From contig NZ_JH993797.1 in assembly GCF_000316115.1 (NCBI RefSeq), positions 2,218,486 to 2,282,485 on the forward strand: a DNA stretch of 64,000 bases, read 5' to 3'. Below, one piece after another: positions 18,185 to 26,410 of the stretch. The first letter of the stretch is position 1. Each line of letters begins with the position of its first letter. The DNA is from Leptolyngbya sp. PCC 7375 (GTDB lineage: Bacteria > Cyanobacteriota > Cyanobacteriia > Phormidesmidales > Phormidesmidaceae). The notes below the pieces were generated by a model. That model had not been told where the DNA came from, made no database searches, and saw only the letters and a list, made by a program, of their open reading frames with translations. The position numbers and the translations under genes were made by a program.

Positions 18185-18557
18185 AAAAAAGAGATCCAGA
18201 ACAATAGGACGATACGAAACTAGTCAAACGGCCAAAATAACTAACTCACACCCCCTATCAAATATATAGGCTTTGCTCAACTGCCGCAGGGGGTATAGAA
18301 ATATTTAGTTATTTTATGCAGCTTAGCAACTCCTCTCGGGAATCGGTAAGTAGATTTAGCAAGGAATCTTAGCTTTTGGCGGGTTAAATGTGAATTGGAC
18401 TCATGCTCTATGCCCCAAGTTAACAAATGGATATGAGTTGGCGATGAAGTTTTCCTTGAACAGTACTTAAAACATATCCGGGGCTGTCATTTTTTCCTCA
18501 GGAAAAAGTGACAGCCCCGGATGCTGTACTCGGTAATTTGTTCTACAGATGTGTCAC
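18185..18557. other. Intergenic region upstream of the Ctp protease
   Basis: This 373-bp spacer must contain the ctp promoter and the 3' end of the ispG transcript. The only structured element is the long hairpin at 18477-18521. No gene seen. Confidence 0.6.
18477..18521 (-). terminator. Long hairpin downstream of ispG
   Basis: TCCGGGGCTGTCA (18477-18489) pairs with TGACAGCCCCGGA (18509-18521). The stem then continues through one wobble pair and seven more pairs to a TCA triloop, about 21 bp in all. It begins 37 bp past the ispG stop. The downstream minus-strand sequence has only a short TTTT, so it may act as a terminator or as an mRNA-stabilising hairpin. Confidence 0.65.
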
Positions 18558-19784
18558 TTATTTGTCCGGCTCTATCCAGCGACCATCACTCTTGATCAGG
18601 TTAATTAATTCTTCTACGCCGCTTTCTTCAGGCACACGTTTGATTTCTTCACGCCCTCTATACAGGGAAATATATCCAGGCGTTTTACCCACATAGCCGT
18701 AATCAGCATCTGCCATTTCCCCCGGACCATTAACGATACAGCCCATCACAGCAATATCTAATCCTGTGAGATGGTCAGTTGCAGCGCGTACTTTGTGTAG
18801 AACTTCTTCCAGATTAAATAAGGTACGACCGCAGGATGGGCAGGCAACGTACTCCACCATGGTTTTACGTAAGCCCAAGGCCTGCAAAATGCTATAGCAC
18901 ACTGGGATTTCTTTTTCAGGGGCTTCGGTTAGAGAGACACGGATGGTATCGCCAATGCCTTCGGCTAGGAGGGTGCCAATACCGGCTGTCGATTTAATTC
19001 GACCATATTCTCCATCCCCAGCTTCAGTCACCCCCAAGTGTAGCGGGTAGTCCATGCCTAGCTGATCCATGCGTTGAGCCATGAGACGATAGGCGGCCAG
19101 CATGACAGGTACCCGTGAGGCTTTGAGGGAAATCACTAAATTATGGAAGTTTAGGGATTCGCAAATACGAATAAATTCCAGGGCTGATTCCACCATGCCT
19201 TCAGGGGTGTCGCCATAGGTGAACAACATGCGTTCTGCTAAGGAGCCGTGGTTGACTCCAATGCGCATGGATTTGTTTTGGTCCCGTAGGGCAATGACCA
19301 AAGGCTCTAGGGTTTCTCTGATTTTTTCACCGATTGCATCAAATTCTGCCTGGGTGTACTCAGTACGGTCATCGCTAGGCTTTTCAAACACGTAGAGGCC
19401 AGGGTTGATGCGTACTTTGTCAACATGTTTGGCAACTTCCAAGGCAATTTTCATGCCGTTGTGATGTACATCAGCCACCAGAGGTACTGTTTGATAGGTT
19501 GCTGCCAGCTTCTCCTTGATGGTTGCCAAGGCTTTAGCATGGGCCATACTAGGAACCGTAACGCGCACAATTTCACAGCCAATTTCGTGCAGACGGCGAA
19601 TGGCGGCGACGGACCCTTCGATATCTAGAGTGTCCTCATTGATCATTGATTGCACAACGACGGGAGCTCCACCGCCAATGATGACGTTGCCAACCGGCAC
19701 TGGACGCGTTTTGCGACGAATAATTTTGGTATCGAGCAGTTCGTTTAAACCAGTATTTGAAGAAGGGGGCGTCAGGGTTTGCAT
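18558..19784 (-). CDS. ispG: 4-hydroxy-3-methylbut-2-en-1-yl diphosphate synthase
   Basis: An iron-sulfur enzyme of the MEP isoprenoid pathway. The 408-residue sequence has the 4Fe-4S ligands C315, C318 (ACPSCGRT) and C349 (MGCIVNGPGEM), with E356 close by. The N-terminal TIM barrel is typical (VQSMINEDTLD, ADVHHN). In cyanobacteria the electron donor is ferredoxin (family knowledge). It is monocistronic and followed by a strong hairpin. The isoprenoids it makes feed carotenoids, quinones and the chlorophyll tail. Confidence 0.97.
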   Translation of the reverse strand: MQTLTPPSSNTGLNELLDTKIIRRKTRPVPVGNVIIGGGAPVVVQSMINEDTLDIEGSVAAIRRLHEIGCEIVRVTVPSMAHAKALATIKEKLAATYQTVPLVADVHHNGMKIALEVAKHVDKVRINPGLYVFEKPSDDRTEYTQAEFDAIGEKIRETLEPLVIALRDQNKSMRIGVNHGSLAERMLFTYGDTPEGMVESALEFIRICESLNFHNLVISLKASRVPVMLAAYRLMAQRMDQLGMDYPLHLGVTEAGDGEYGRIKSTAGIGTLLAEGIGDTIRVSLTEAPEKEIPVCYSILQALGLRKTMVEYVACPSCGRTLFNLEEVLHKVRAATDHLTGLDIAVMGCIVNGPGEMADADYGYVGKTPGYISLYRGREEIKRVPEESGVEELINLIKSDGRWIEPDK

Positions 19785-19921
19785 ACGTCGTGAAGCGAAT
19801 TTTAAAGTTATTGCCTATTGTATTTTGTCAGGGTCTCACAAAATGCAAGTGGTTACTCGCAGTCTGGGCGACATTTCAAAAACATGGTTCACTAGACAGC
19901 AACTTTAGATCCACCAGTGCA

Positions 19922-20392
19922 TCAGGTTAATTTGGCCGTACATTCCAAAATTAGCCGTTGATTGATTAAGGAGAACGGCTGAATAGCTAGGGTGCGACGA
20001 AAGCATTGAATAGCATCTAGATAGTTACCGATGGATGCATGACATAGCCCTAGACCATGGAGCGCGCCAAAGTGGTAAGGGACGAGCTCAAGGGTTTTTT
20101 CACAGTCGTTAATAGCCGCTGGGTATTTGCCGAGCATGTAATTCAAAACGGCACGGCGGTTCCATGCTTCGGCAAAGTCAGGCTCAGTCACAATGAGTTC
20201 ATCGAGAATGGCTTTGGCTTCATCATTCCGCTCCGCTTCTACTAGAGTCTGACTTTCAATCAAACGCTTGGCCCCTTGCATCCCTTTTTGGTGAAACCAC
20301 ATATGCCAGAACTCACCTGTTGCTTGATTGCGAACAGTTTCATCTGAATCTTTTAATGCCTGTAATAGGCGCTCAACGTAGGCAGAATCCAT
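19922..20392 (-). CDS. TPR-repeat protein
   Basis: A 156-residue helical protein. The C-terminal half has about three tetratricopeptide repeats (AEAWNRRAVLNYMLGKYPAA, then HFGALHGLGLCHASIGNYLD). The N-terminal ~45 residues include an RNQATGEFWHMWF stretch found in short cyanobacterial TPR proteins. No signal peptide, so probably a cytosolic adaptor. The partner is unknown. Monocistronic. Confidence 0.8.
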   Translation of the reverse strand: MDSAYVERLLQALKDSDETVRNQATGEFWHMWFHQKGMQGAKRLIESQTLVEAERNDEAKAILDELIVTEPDFAEAWNRRAVLNYMLGKYPAAINDCEKTLELVPYHFGALHGLGLCHASIGNYLDAIQCFRRTLAIQPFSLINQRLILECTAKLT

Positions 20393-20795
20393 CAGTTAGA
20401 CAAATCGAGCGGGGCGAGTGGTCCGGTAAAGCAGTGGGTCCGGTAAAGCAGTGGGCCTGGCAAAATAGTGGGATCTCTGAATCAGTAAGTCTGGGAAAAC
20501 AGACGGTAGCTCCTTAAGTATTCGAAAGATAACGCTAAGCCTGAATAGTGCGGAAAGCACCTATGGGGTTATGAATAGGCCTAGGGAGGGGACAATAGAG
20601 AGTGATATACCCCACTGGGGAATGTTAAGGCAAATGCCGTTGCTCATCTTTGAGATGTTTTTGTAGGTCGTCTCAGTTATCTATCGGCACTTCCTACGTA
20701 GAAACATTTTCATAGGGATATCTTTAGCAGCAGCATTAGCTAATCTTTATGGGCAGTGTACACGTTATAGCCCATACTCCACTTACAAGGGATCG
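20393..20795. other. Intergenic region upstream of the GvpN-like gene
   Basis: A 403-bp spacer between divergent genes. Apart from the tandem repeat at 20418-20467, I see no gene or clear regulatory motif. Confidence 0.55.
20418..20467. repeat. 17-bp tandem repeat, three units
   Basis: Units GTGGTCCGGTAAAGCA, GTGGGTCCGGTAAAGCA and GTGGGCCTGGCAAAATA follow one another just upstream of the TPR gene start. Function unknown; it may be an operator or slippage product. Confidence 0.7.
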
Positions 20796-21650
20796 GTGTC
20801 TTTGGTGTCCACGGTAATTCAGGTGCGCCCTCAGCAGTTTGTAAAGACTGCTGCACTTGGCCAGATTATGAAGCGGGCGCTGCGATATTTGCGGTCTGGC
20901 TATTCCATTCACTTGGAAGGTCCAACGGGAATTGGTAAAACTACGTTAGCTATGCATTTAGCGGACTGTCGAAAGCGTCCGATGTTGCTAGTTATCGGTG
21001 GTCATGAATTAACTTTTTCTGGTCAGCAAGACTCTTGGCTCAGGCTAGCTTGCGCCGAAGGTTGGACGCTGATCTATGACGAATTTAATCGTTCTCGCCC
21101 TGAGCTCAATACGGCTTTGTTATCTGCTTTAGAGGAGCGGATTCTAGTGCTGACTGGTGAACATGGCTCAGAGTATGTTTCCATTCATCCTGAATTTCGA
21201 GTGATTTTTACTTCGAATTCGGAGGAATATTATGGTACATATGGCACCCAAACTGCATTACTGGATCGTTTGATCACCATACATTTGTCGGAACCAGATG
21301 TTTTGACTCAGCAGCAGCTGTTAATAGAATTAACGGGCATTTCTAATGATGCTGCCACTTTGGTGATTAGGATTGTGCAGCAGTTTTTTAGACACGTGGC
21401 TCCTGAAGGGCAATTTAGCTTACGTCCTAAGTTGATGATTGCCCAGGTTTGTCAGCGTGAGAGGATCGACATTTCAGCGGATGATGCTGAGTTTCGGCAG
21501 GTGTGTCGCGATATTTTGCTTTCCCGGTCCTCTCAACCCACAACGGATGCTAATGAGGTGCTTTGGGAGTTATTTAATCAATTGTCCAAACCCATACCGG
21601 TGATTAAACCAGTGGCACCTCATTTGTCGCTGGAGCAAGTGGAGCGTTGA
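20796..21650 (+). CDS. GvpN-like MoxR-type AAA ATPase
   Basis: A 284-residue AAA ATPase closely resembling gas-vesicle protein GvpN: VRPQQFVKTAA and ALRYLRSGYSIHLEGPTGIGKTT at the N-terminus, Walker A 42-49, Walker B LIYDEFNRSRPE (92-103), sensor FTSN (138-141) and R158 in DRLITI. Compared with GvpN as I remember it, roughly 30 residues between the first strand (IGG at 67-69) and LACAEGWTL (84-92) are missing. No other gvp gene is in the window. GvpN helps assemble gas vesicles; a stand-alone member may instead be a MoxR-type chaperone. The start could be the GTG at 20796 or one a few codons downstream. Confidence 0.75.
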   Translation: MSLVSTVIQVRPQQFVKTAALGQIMKRALRYLRSGYSIHLEGPTGIGKTTLAMHLADCRKRPMLLVIGGHELTFSGQQDSWLRLACAEGWTLIYDEFNRSRPELNTALLSALEERILVLTGEHGSEYVSIHPEFRVIFTSNSEEYYGTYGTQTALLDRLITIHLSEPDVLTQQQLLIELTGISNDAATLVIRIVQQFFRHVAPEGQFSLRPKLMIAQVCQRERIDISADDAEFRQVCRDILLSRSSQPTTDANEVLWELFNQLSKPIPVIKPVAPHLSLEQVER

Positions 21651-21700
21651 TAGAGAAGTTTTTGCCTAGGCAAGTGCCACTCCCCATTACTCTCTATCCA

Positions 21701-23506
21701 TTAGGCGGGTACTTTAATTTCTTGACTACCTGCTAGGCCAAAGGCGGTGTGCACGGCCTTTAGGGCATCAATACCGCTATCTTCAGCTACGACGCAGCTA
21801 ATTTTGATTTCTGAGGTGGCAATCATCTGGATATTGATATCGCTATCGGCCAACGCTTGAAACATTTTTGCAGCGGTGCCGGGCTCGATCATCATGCCGA
21901 TGCCGACGGCGCTGACTTTAGCAATGGCCTTATCCAGAACAATTTCACTACTGCCAAACTCGGTCGCTAGAGACTGGAGAACGCCCCTAGCCATGTCAGC
22001 ATCAGCCTGGGCTACTGTGAAGGCAATATCACGGGTTTGAATGCCGTTGAGTTCGCGACAGCGCTGGGCCTGGATGATCATGTCGACACTGATGCCTCGA
22101 TCGGCCAGGACTTGGAAGAGTTTGGCTGCCATGCCGGGTTGGTCGGGTACATAGCGTAGAGCCAAGCGAGCTTGGTTACGGTCTAAGGCAACTCCACGAA
22201 CAGCAGGACCAGGGACGGTCGCAGTGGCATCTAAGCGGGCGGGTGACTGATTGAGGTCAAAGGCATTACAGAGGGCTGCGATGGTGAGATCGCAATCCTC
22301 AGCGGCAATGGTACAACTCACCTTGACCTCAGACGTCGCAATCATTTGAATATTCACACCTGCGGCTGCCAAGGTGGAGAACATCTTAGCGGCAACACCG
22401 GGGCGACCAATCATCCCGGCACCGGCAATGCTCACTTTGGCAATTTGGGTATCAGTGACCAAAGCAACCGTATCGCCATCCTCAGAAGTGCCGCGCAGTG
22501 AAGGAATCAGGGACGATGCCAGGTTTTTGGCGTCTTCCAAAACATCCTTTTCAACGGTAAAGGCAATGTCATTGAAGTTCCCTTCGTTGATGGACTGAAT
22601 AATCAGGTCAACGTTGAGATTTTGCTGAGCCACTTTACCAAATAGCTGGGCCGCTATGCCAGGTCGATCTGGCACCCTGAGCAAGGCTACCTTGGCCTGG
22701 TTCGTATCGAACTCGATAGCGTCCACCGGGTGAGCTAGCTCTAACCCTTCTAAGGGACGTGGCGGTCTGTTCGGGGCGGTAACCTTGGTCCCAGGATCTT
22801 CAGTCCAGCTAGAACGCACCACCAGGGTAACTCCGTAGTTACGGGCAATTTCCACGGCCCTTGGATGTAAAACCTTGGCCCCCAGGCTGGCCAGTTCTAA
22901 CATTTCATCGCAAGTGATATCAGTCATCAGCTGGGCTGATGGCACCAAACGCGGGTCCGTGGTTAAAATCCCTGGAACATCTGTGCAGATTTCACATGCA
23001 TCCGCTTGTAGGGAAGCAGCTAACGCTACGGCAGAGGTATCTGAGCCACCGCGACCAAGGGTGGTAATTTCTAAATCAGGGGCATCACTAATACCCTGAA
23101 AACCAGCAACTACAACGACTTGACCCTGTTCTAAGTGGCGCTTGACTCGCTCCGTTTCAATACGCAGAATACGAGCATGGCTATGGCGGGCCTCTGTCAC
23201 AATGCCAACTTGGGCACCGGTCATGGAAACCGCTGCCTGACCCCGTTCTTGGAGTGCCATGGTCAATAACGCAATGGATACTTGCTCTCCAGTTGAGAGC
23301 AACATATCCATTTCTCGACGACTAGGTTGGCTAGAAATTTCGCTAGCGAGTTTGACCAGGCTATCAGTGGTTTTGCCCATGGCTGATACGACCACGACAA
23401 CGGAATTGCCTGCCTGTACCGCTGCCTGTACCCGTTCAGCAACGGTTTGGATCCGCTCAACGCTGCCCACCGATGTGCCGCCGTACTTTTGGACGATTAA
23501 AGCCAT
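21701..23506 (-). CDS. lysC: Aspartate kinase with four ACT domains
   Basis: Catalyses the first step of lysine, threonine and methionine synthesis. The 601-residue enzyme has the KYGGTS motif at 7-12, the kinase domain to about 245, and then four ACT domains in two tandem pairs (each pair shows a PGIAAQLF or PGMAAKLF segment followed by an IQMIATSE segment). Four ACT domains and about 600 residues are the cyanobacterial form; most bacteria have two. The ACT domains bind lysine and threonine for feedback control. Monocistronic. Confidence 0.96.
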   Translation of the reverse strand: MALIVQKYGGTSVGSVERIQTVAERVQAAVQAGNSVVVVVSAMGKTTDSLVKLASEISSQPSRREMDMLLSTGEQVSIALLTMALQERGQAAVSMTGAQVGIVTEARHSHARILRIETERVKRHLEQGQVVVVAGFQGISDAPDLEITTLGRGGSDTSAVALAASLQADACEICTDVPGILTTDPRLVPSAQLMTDITCDEMLELASLGAKVLHPRAVEIARNYGVTLVVRSSWTEDPGTKVTAPNRPPRPLEGLELAHPVDAIEFDTNQAKVALLRVPDRPGIAAQLFGKVAQQNLNVDLIIQSINEGNFNDIAFTVEKDVLEDAKNLASSLIPSLRGTSEDGDTVALVTDTQIAKVSIAGAGMIGRPGVAAKMFSTLAAAGVNIQMIATSEVKVSCTIAAEDCDLTIAALCNAFDLNQSPARLDATATVPGPAVRGVALDRNQARLALRYVPDQPGMAAKLFQVLADRGISVDMIIQAQRCRELNGIQTRDIAFTVAQADADMARGVLQSLATEFGSSEIVLDKAIAKVSAVGIGMMIEPGTAAKMFQALADSDINIQMIATSEIKISCVVAEDSGIDALKAVHTAFGLAGSQEIKVPA

Positions 23507-23975
23507 AGTCTATCCCCTCTCAAACCCACAAACTCAATTTGCCCTCTGACAATATCTGAATAGTTTGTCTCGTCTAAACCATCAGAAAAACATGCGCCTA
23601 GCACTGTTTTATAAACCTGGTTAATCAGATTACCAAGTGAAGCCCCGTCTTGGTGCTTCAGACTCATGAATCTGAATGATCTGAATGATATGTATTCTTC
23701 CGGACAGAACAGTATAGAAGCATGTATGTAAATCCCATGACACATTAAAAAACATACTGAGAAGTAAATACGTCATCTGATTTTGGGACTGATTGTGGCA
23801 GTTTTCTCAGGCTTTTTTCTTAAAAAGGGAATCTTCAAAATAGGAAAAACCCCTCTGTCAGGCCTACTTCATGAGCTGATATATAAATAAACTTTGAAGA
23901 AGACCCTGGTTTAGGCGTTCAACTCAGAGATAGACGATATAAGATTGTTAATCATACGTAATAGTTTTTAATGCT
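23507..23975. other. Intergenic region between divergent lysC and NDH-2 genes
   Basis: A 469-bp spacer holding the promoters of both genes. An 82-codon minus-strand frame (23497-23745) has no recognisable composition and ends inside lysC, so it is not called. No RNA gene seen. Confidence 0.55.
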
Positions 23976-25397
23976 ATGACAGCAGCCCTTTCTGGTCAGG
24001 CTCCTATAGCCCAAAAAACCACAGCTCAGCAAAAATCTCTACATCATGTGGTGATCGTTGGTGGAGGCTTTGCCGGCCTTTACGCCGCCAAGTCTTTGGG
24101 CAAGGCCCCAGTGAGGGTGACGCTCATTGATAAACGGAACTTTCACCTGTTTCAACCATTGCTTTATCAAGTAGCTACAGGTGGACTGTCAGCTGGTGAT
24201 ATTTCTTCGCCTCTACGTTCTGTACTCAGTCGTCAAAAGAACGTCAAAGTGCTGATGGGTGAGGTCGTGGATGTTGATCCCGATGCTCAAAAGGTTAGCC
24301 TCAAGCGTAATGAAGTCATTGATTATGACAGTCTGATTTTAGCGACTGGCTCTAGCCATCACTACTTTGGCAATGATCACTGGTCTGATGTTGCCCCTGG
24401 AATGAAAACTATCGAAGATGCCCTGGAGGTGCGTCGTCGTATTTTCTTGGCATTTGAGGCTGCTGAGAAGGAGACCGATCCCGAACGTCGTAAGGCACTT
24501 CTAACCTTCCTCGTGGTAGGTGCTGGTCCCACGGGTGTTGAGCTAGCTGGAGCTCTGGCTGAGCTGGCCTACGAGACCATCAAGGATGACTTCTCCGATA
24601 TCGATCCCCAGGAAACCAAAATTATTTTGCTAGAGGGTATGGACCGGGTATTACCCCCTTACCCCACTGATTTGTCGGTTGCAGCTAAAGCTTCTTTGGA
24701 AAAGCTAGGGGTTGAGGTGCGTACACAGTCCTTGGTTACCAATATCGACGGTGACACAGTTTCCATCAAACACGATGGAAACGTGACTGATATGCAGGCT
24801 TGCACCGTACTTTGGGCGGCTGGCATCAAGGCTTCTCCCCTGGGTAAAACCATTGCAGAAAAGACTGGCGCTGAAACCGACCGCATTGGTCGAGTCATTG
24901 TTGACTCTGACTTGAGTGTGCCGAACTATCCCAATCTTTATATTGGTGGCGATTTGGCTCACTTTGCCCACCAGGGTAATGAAGGCAAGCCTGTGCCGGG
25001 TACTGCAGCTGTTGCCATGGATATGGGTAGCTATCTGGCTACTGCCATCAAGACTAAGTTGGCTAAGAAACCAGTTCCGGCGTTTAATTATAGGAATAAG
25101 GGCAGCCTGGCCGTGATTGGCCGTAACGAGGCCGTGGCCGACCTGAACTTTATGAAGTTATCTGGCTTCCCTGCCTGGTTTATCTGGATTTTTGTTCATA
25201 TCTATTTCCTGATCGAATTTGATAACAAGCTGCTGGTGCTGTTGCAGTGGGGCTGGAATTATTTCACCTATCAGCGTGGTGCTCGTCTGATTACCGGGGA
25301 TGATTCGATTCCAGCATTGTCAGAAACGGTGATGAATGAAATGGAAACCGAAATCGTTACCGTTGGTGACGGCGAGAAGAAAATGGTAAAGGCGTAA
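23976..25397 (+). CDS. Type II NAD(P)H dehydrogenase (NDH-2)
   Basis: A 473-residue single-subunit flavoprotein that passes electrons from NAD(P)H to quinone without pumping protons. Two Rossmann motifs are visible: VIVGGGFAGLYAA (about 27-39) for FAD and VVGAGPTGVELAGALAEL (about 182-199) for NAD(P)H. The FHLFQPLLYQVATGGLS segment and a hydrophobic C-terminal membrane-attachment region (WFIWIFVHIYFLIEF) are typical. Its length is close to cyanobacterial NdbA, but I cannot separate NdbA from NdbC with confidence. Monocistronic, followed by a palindromic repeat. Confidence 0.9.
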   Translation: MTAALSGQAPIAQKTTAQQKSLHHVVIVGGGFAGLYAAKSLGKAPVRVTLIDKRNFHLFQPLLYQVATGGLSAGDISSPLRSVLSRQKNVKVLMGEVVDVDPDAQKVSLKRNEVIDYDSLILATGSSHHYFGNDHWSDVAPGMKTIEDALEVRRRIFLAFEAAEKETDPERRKALLTFLVVGAGPTGVELAGALAELAYETIKDDFSDIDPQETKIILLEGMDRVLPPYPTDLSVAAKASLEKLGVEVRTQSLVTNIDGDTVSIKHDGNVTDMQACTVLWAAGIKASPLGKTIAEKTGAETDRIGRVIVDSDLSVPNYPNLYIGGDLAHFAHQGNEGKPVPGTAAVAMDMGSYLATAIKTKLAKKPVPAFNYRNKGSLAVIGRNEAVADLNFMKLSGFPAWFIWIFVHIYFLIEFDNKLLVLLQWGWNYFTYQRGARLITGDDSIPALSETVMNEMETEIVTVGDGEKKMVKA

Positions 25398-25431
25398 TCA
25401 TTGATATTTATGCCGTATGGATTTAACCCCG

Positions 25432-25461
25432 TGTAGGGGTGTTCCATGGAACGCCCCTACA
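25432..25461. repeat. 30-bp palindromic repeat, GTAGGGG/CCCCTAC type
   Basis: TGTAGGGGTGTTCC is mirrored by GGAACGCCCCTACA around a CCATGG centre, with one wobble pair. It lies between the convergent NDH-2 and LD-carboxypeptidase genes and overlaps the last five bases of the latter. Similar palindromes are dispersed in cyanobacterial genomes; it may also act as a two-way terminator. Confidence 0.7.
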
Positions 25462-26368
25462 ACGGTTGCCGATAATGATTTGGAAATGACAAGAGGCCAG
25501 GGCCATCGGCTCTGGCCTCTATTTTTGCTTGGATACCGAACGGTAAGGCCGCATTGACGCCATCATGGCCAAAGGGCAGATGAGCGACGATGGGAATACC
25601 CAAATCCCCCAGACGTTCTTGTAAAACTTCCTTAGCGCTGAAGCTAGGAATATTAGCTGGCGGTTCGCATTGGCTAAAGCGACCGAGGGCAATGCCTGCT
25701 ACCTGGTCAAATTTGCCTAACATCCGCCAGTGGGTGAGCATGCGGTCGAGGCGATAGGGTGCTTCGGTAACGTCTTCAAAGGCCAGAATTGCTCCGGCAA
25801 AATTGGGTTCATGGGGGGTACCCAGCAGGCAGGTGGCCACGGTCAGGTTGGCAGGCAGCAGTTTGCCTGTGGCGATGCCGCTGACCCAGCTATCACCTTT
25901 GAGTGGTTCTAGGGTTTGGTGTTCTAACCAGTTAAATAGTCGTTGCAGGGACCAGTGGGCTTCTTGGCTGATTGTGGTGAGTAGGGGGCCATGGACGCCG
26001 CCACTCATCTGACTGCTCCACAGCAGGCTAGTAATATCGGAAAAGCCAATGAGCCATTTATTAATGCCCGTTGGCCATTGAAAGTTTTCTAGCAGACGGG
26101 TGCCACCATAACCGCCTCGAACACATAGCACGCCGCGATAGCTAGGGTCTTTCAGGGCATTAAGTAACTGCTGGCGACGTTGCTCGTCACTACCTGCTAA
26201 ATAGCCCCAACGTGTGTCGTAGGTGGGGCTGAGTTCCACCCTATAGCCACGTTTTCGCCAAACTGCCAGACCTGCCTCGAATTTTTCGGTTGCTCGTAAA
26301 GCGCCACTGGGAGCAATAGCGTAAAGCAAATCACCAGGAGCAAGTGGGGAAGGTAGGGGATGGACCAT
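25457..26368 (-). CDS. LD-carboxypeptidase (S66 family)
   Basis: A 303-residue serine peptidase that removes the terminal D-alanine from murein tetrapeptides during peptidoglycan recycling (LdcA/MccF family). The nucleophile is S110 in GFSDIT; the glutamate in FEDVTEAPYRLDRML and histidine in PFGHDG complete the Ser-Glu-His triad. VRGGYGG (83-89) is the family's conserved loop. An alternative role is microcin-type resistance. It lies 42 bp downstream of the kinase-WD40 gene on the same strand and may be co-transcribed. Confidence 0.9.
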   Translation of the reverse strand: MVHPLPSPLAPGDLLYAIAPSGALRATEKFEAGLAVWRKRGYRVELSPTYDTRWGYLAGSDEQRRQQLLNALKDPSYRGVLCVRGGYGGTRLLENFQWPTGINKWLIGFSDITSLLWSSQMSGGVHGPLLTTISQEAHWSLQRLFNWLEHQTLEPLKGDSWVSGIATGKLLPANLTVATCLLGTPHEPNFAGAILAFEDVTEAPYRLDRMLTHWRMLGKFDQVAGIALGRFSQCEPPANIPSFSAKEVLQERLGDLGIPIVAHLPFGHDGVNAALPFGIQAKIEARADGPGLLSFPNHYRQPL

Positions 26369-26410
26369 AGTCGTAGCAACTGACAGAGGAGATTCACAAG
26401 TTGCCTCTGA

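Noticed and set aside
19516..19908. 130-codon plus-strand frame near the ispG start
   Set aside because: It lies antisense to ispG, whose iron-sulfur motifs are clear, and shows no motif of its own.
20796..21650. Gas-vesicle gene cluster around the GvpN-like gene
   Set aside because: Neighbours are a TPR protein and lysC; no gvpA-like short hydrophobic gene or other gvp gene occurs in the window.
23497..23745. Minus-strand 82-codon frame ahead of lysC
   Set aside because: It overlaps the lysC start and has no motif or plausible composition; lysC itself is unambiguous.
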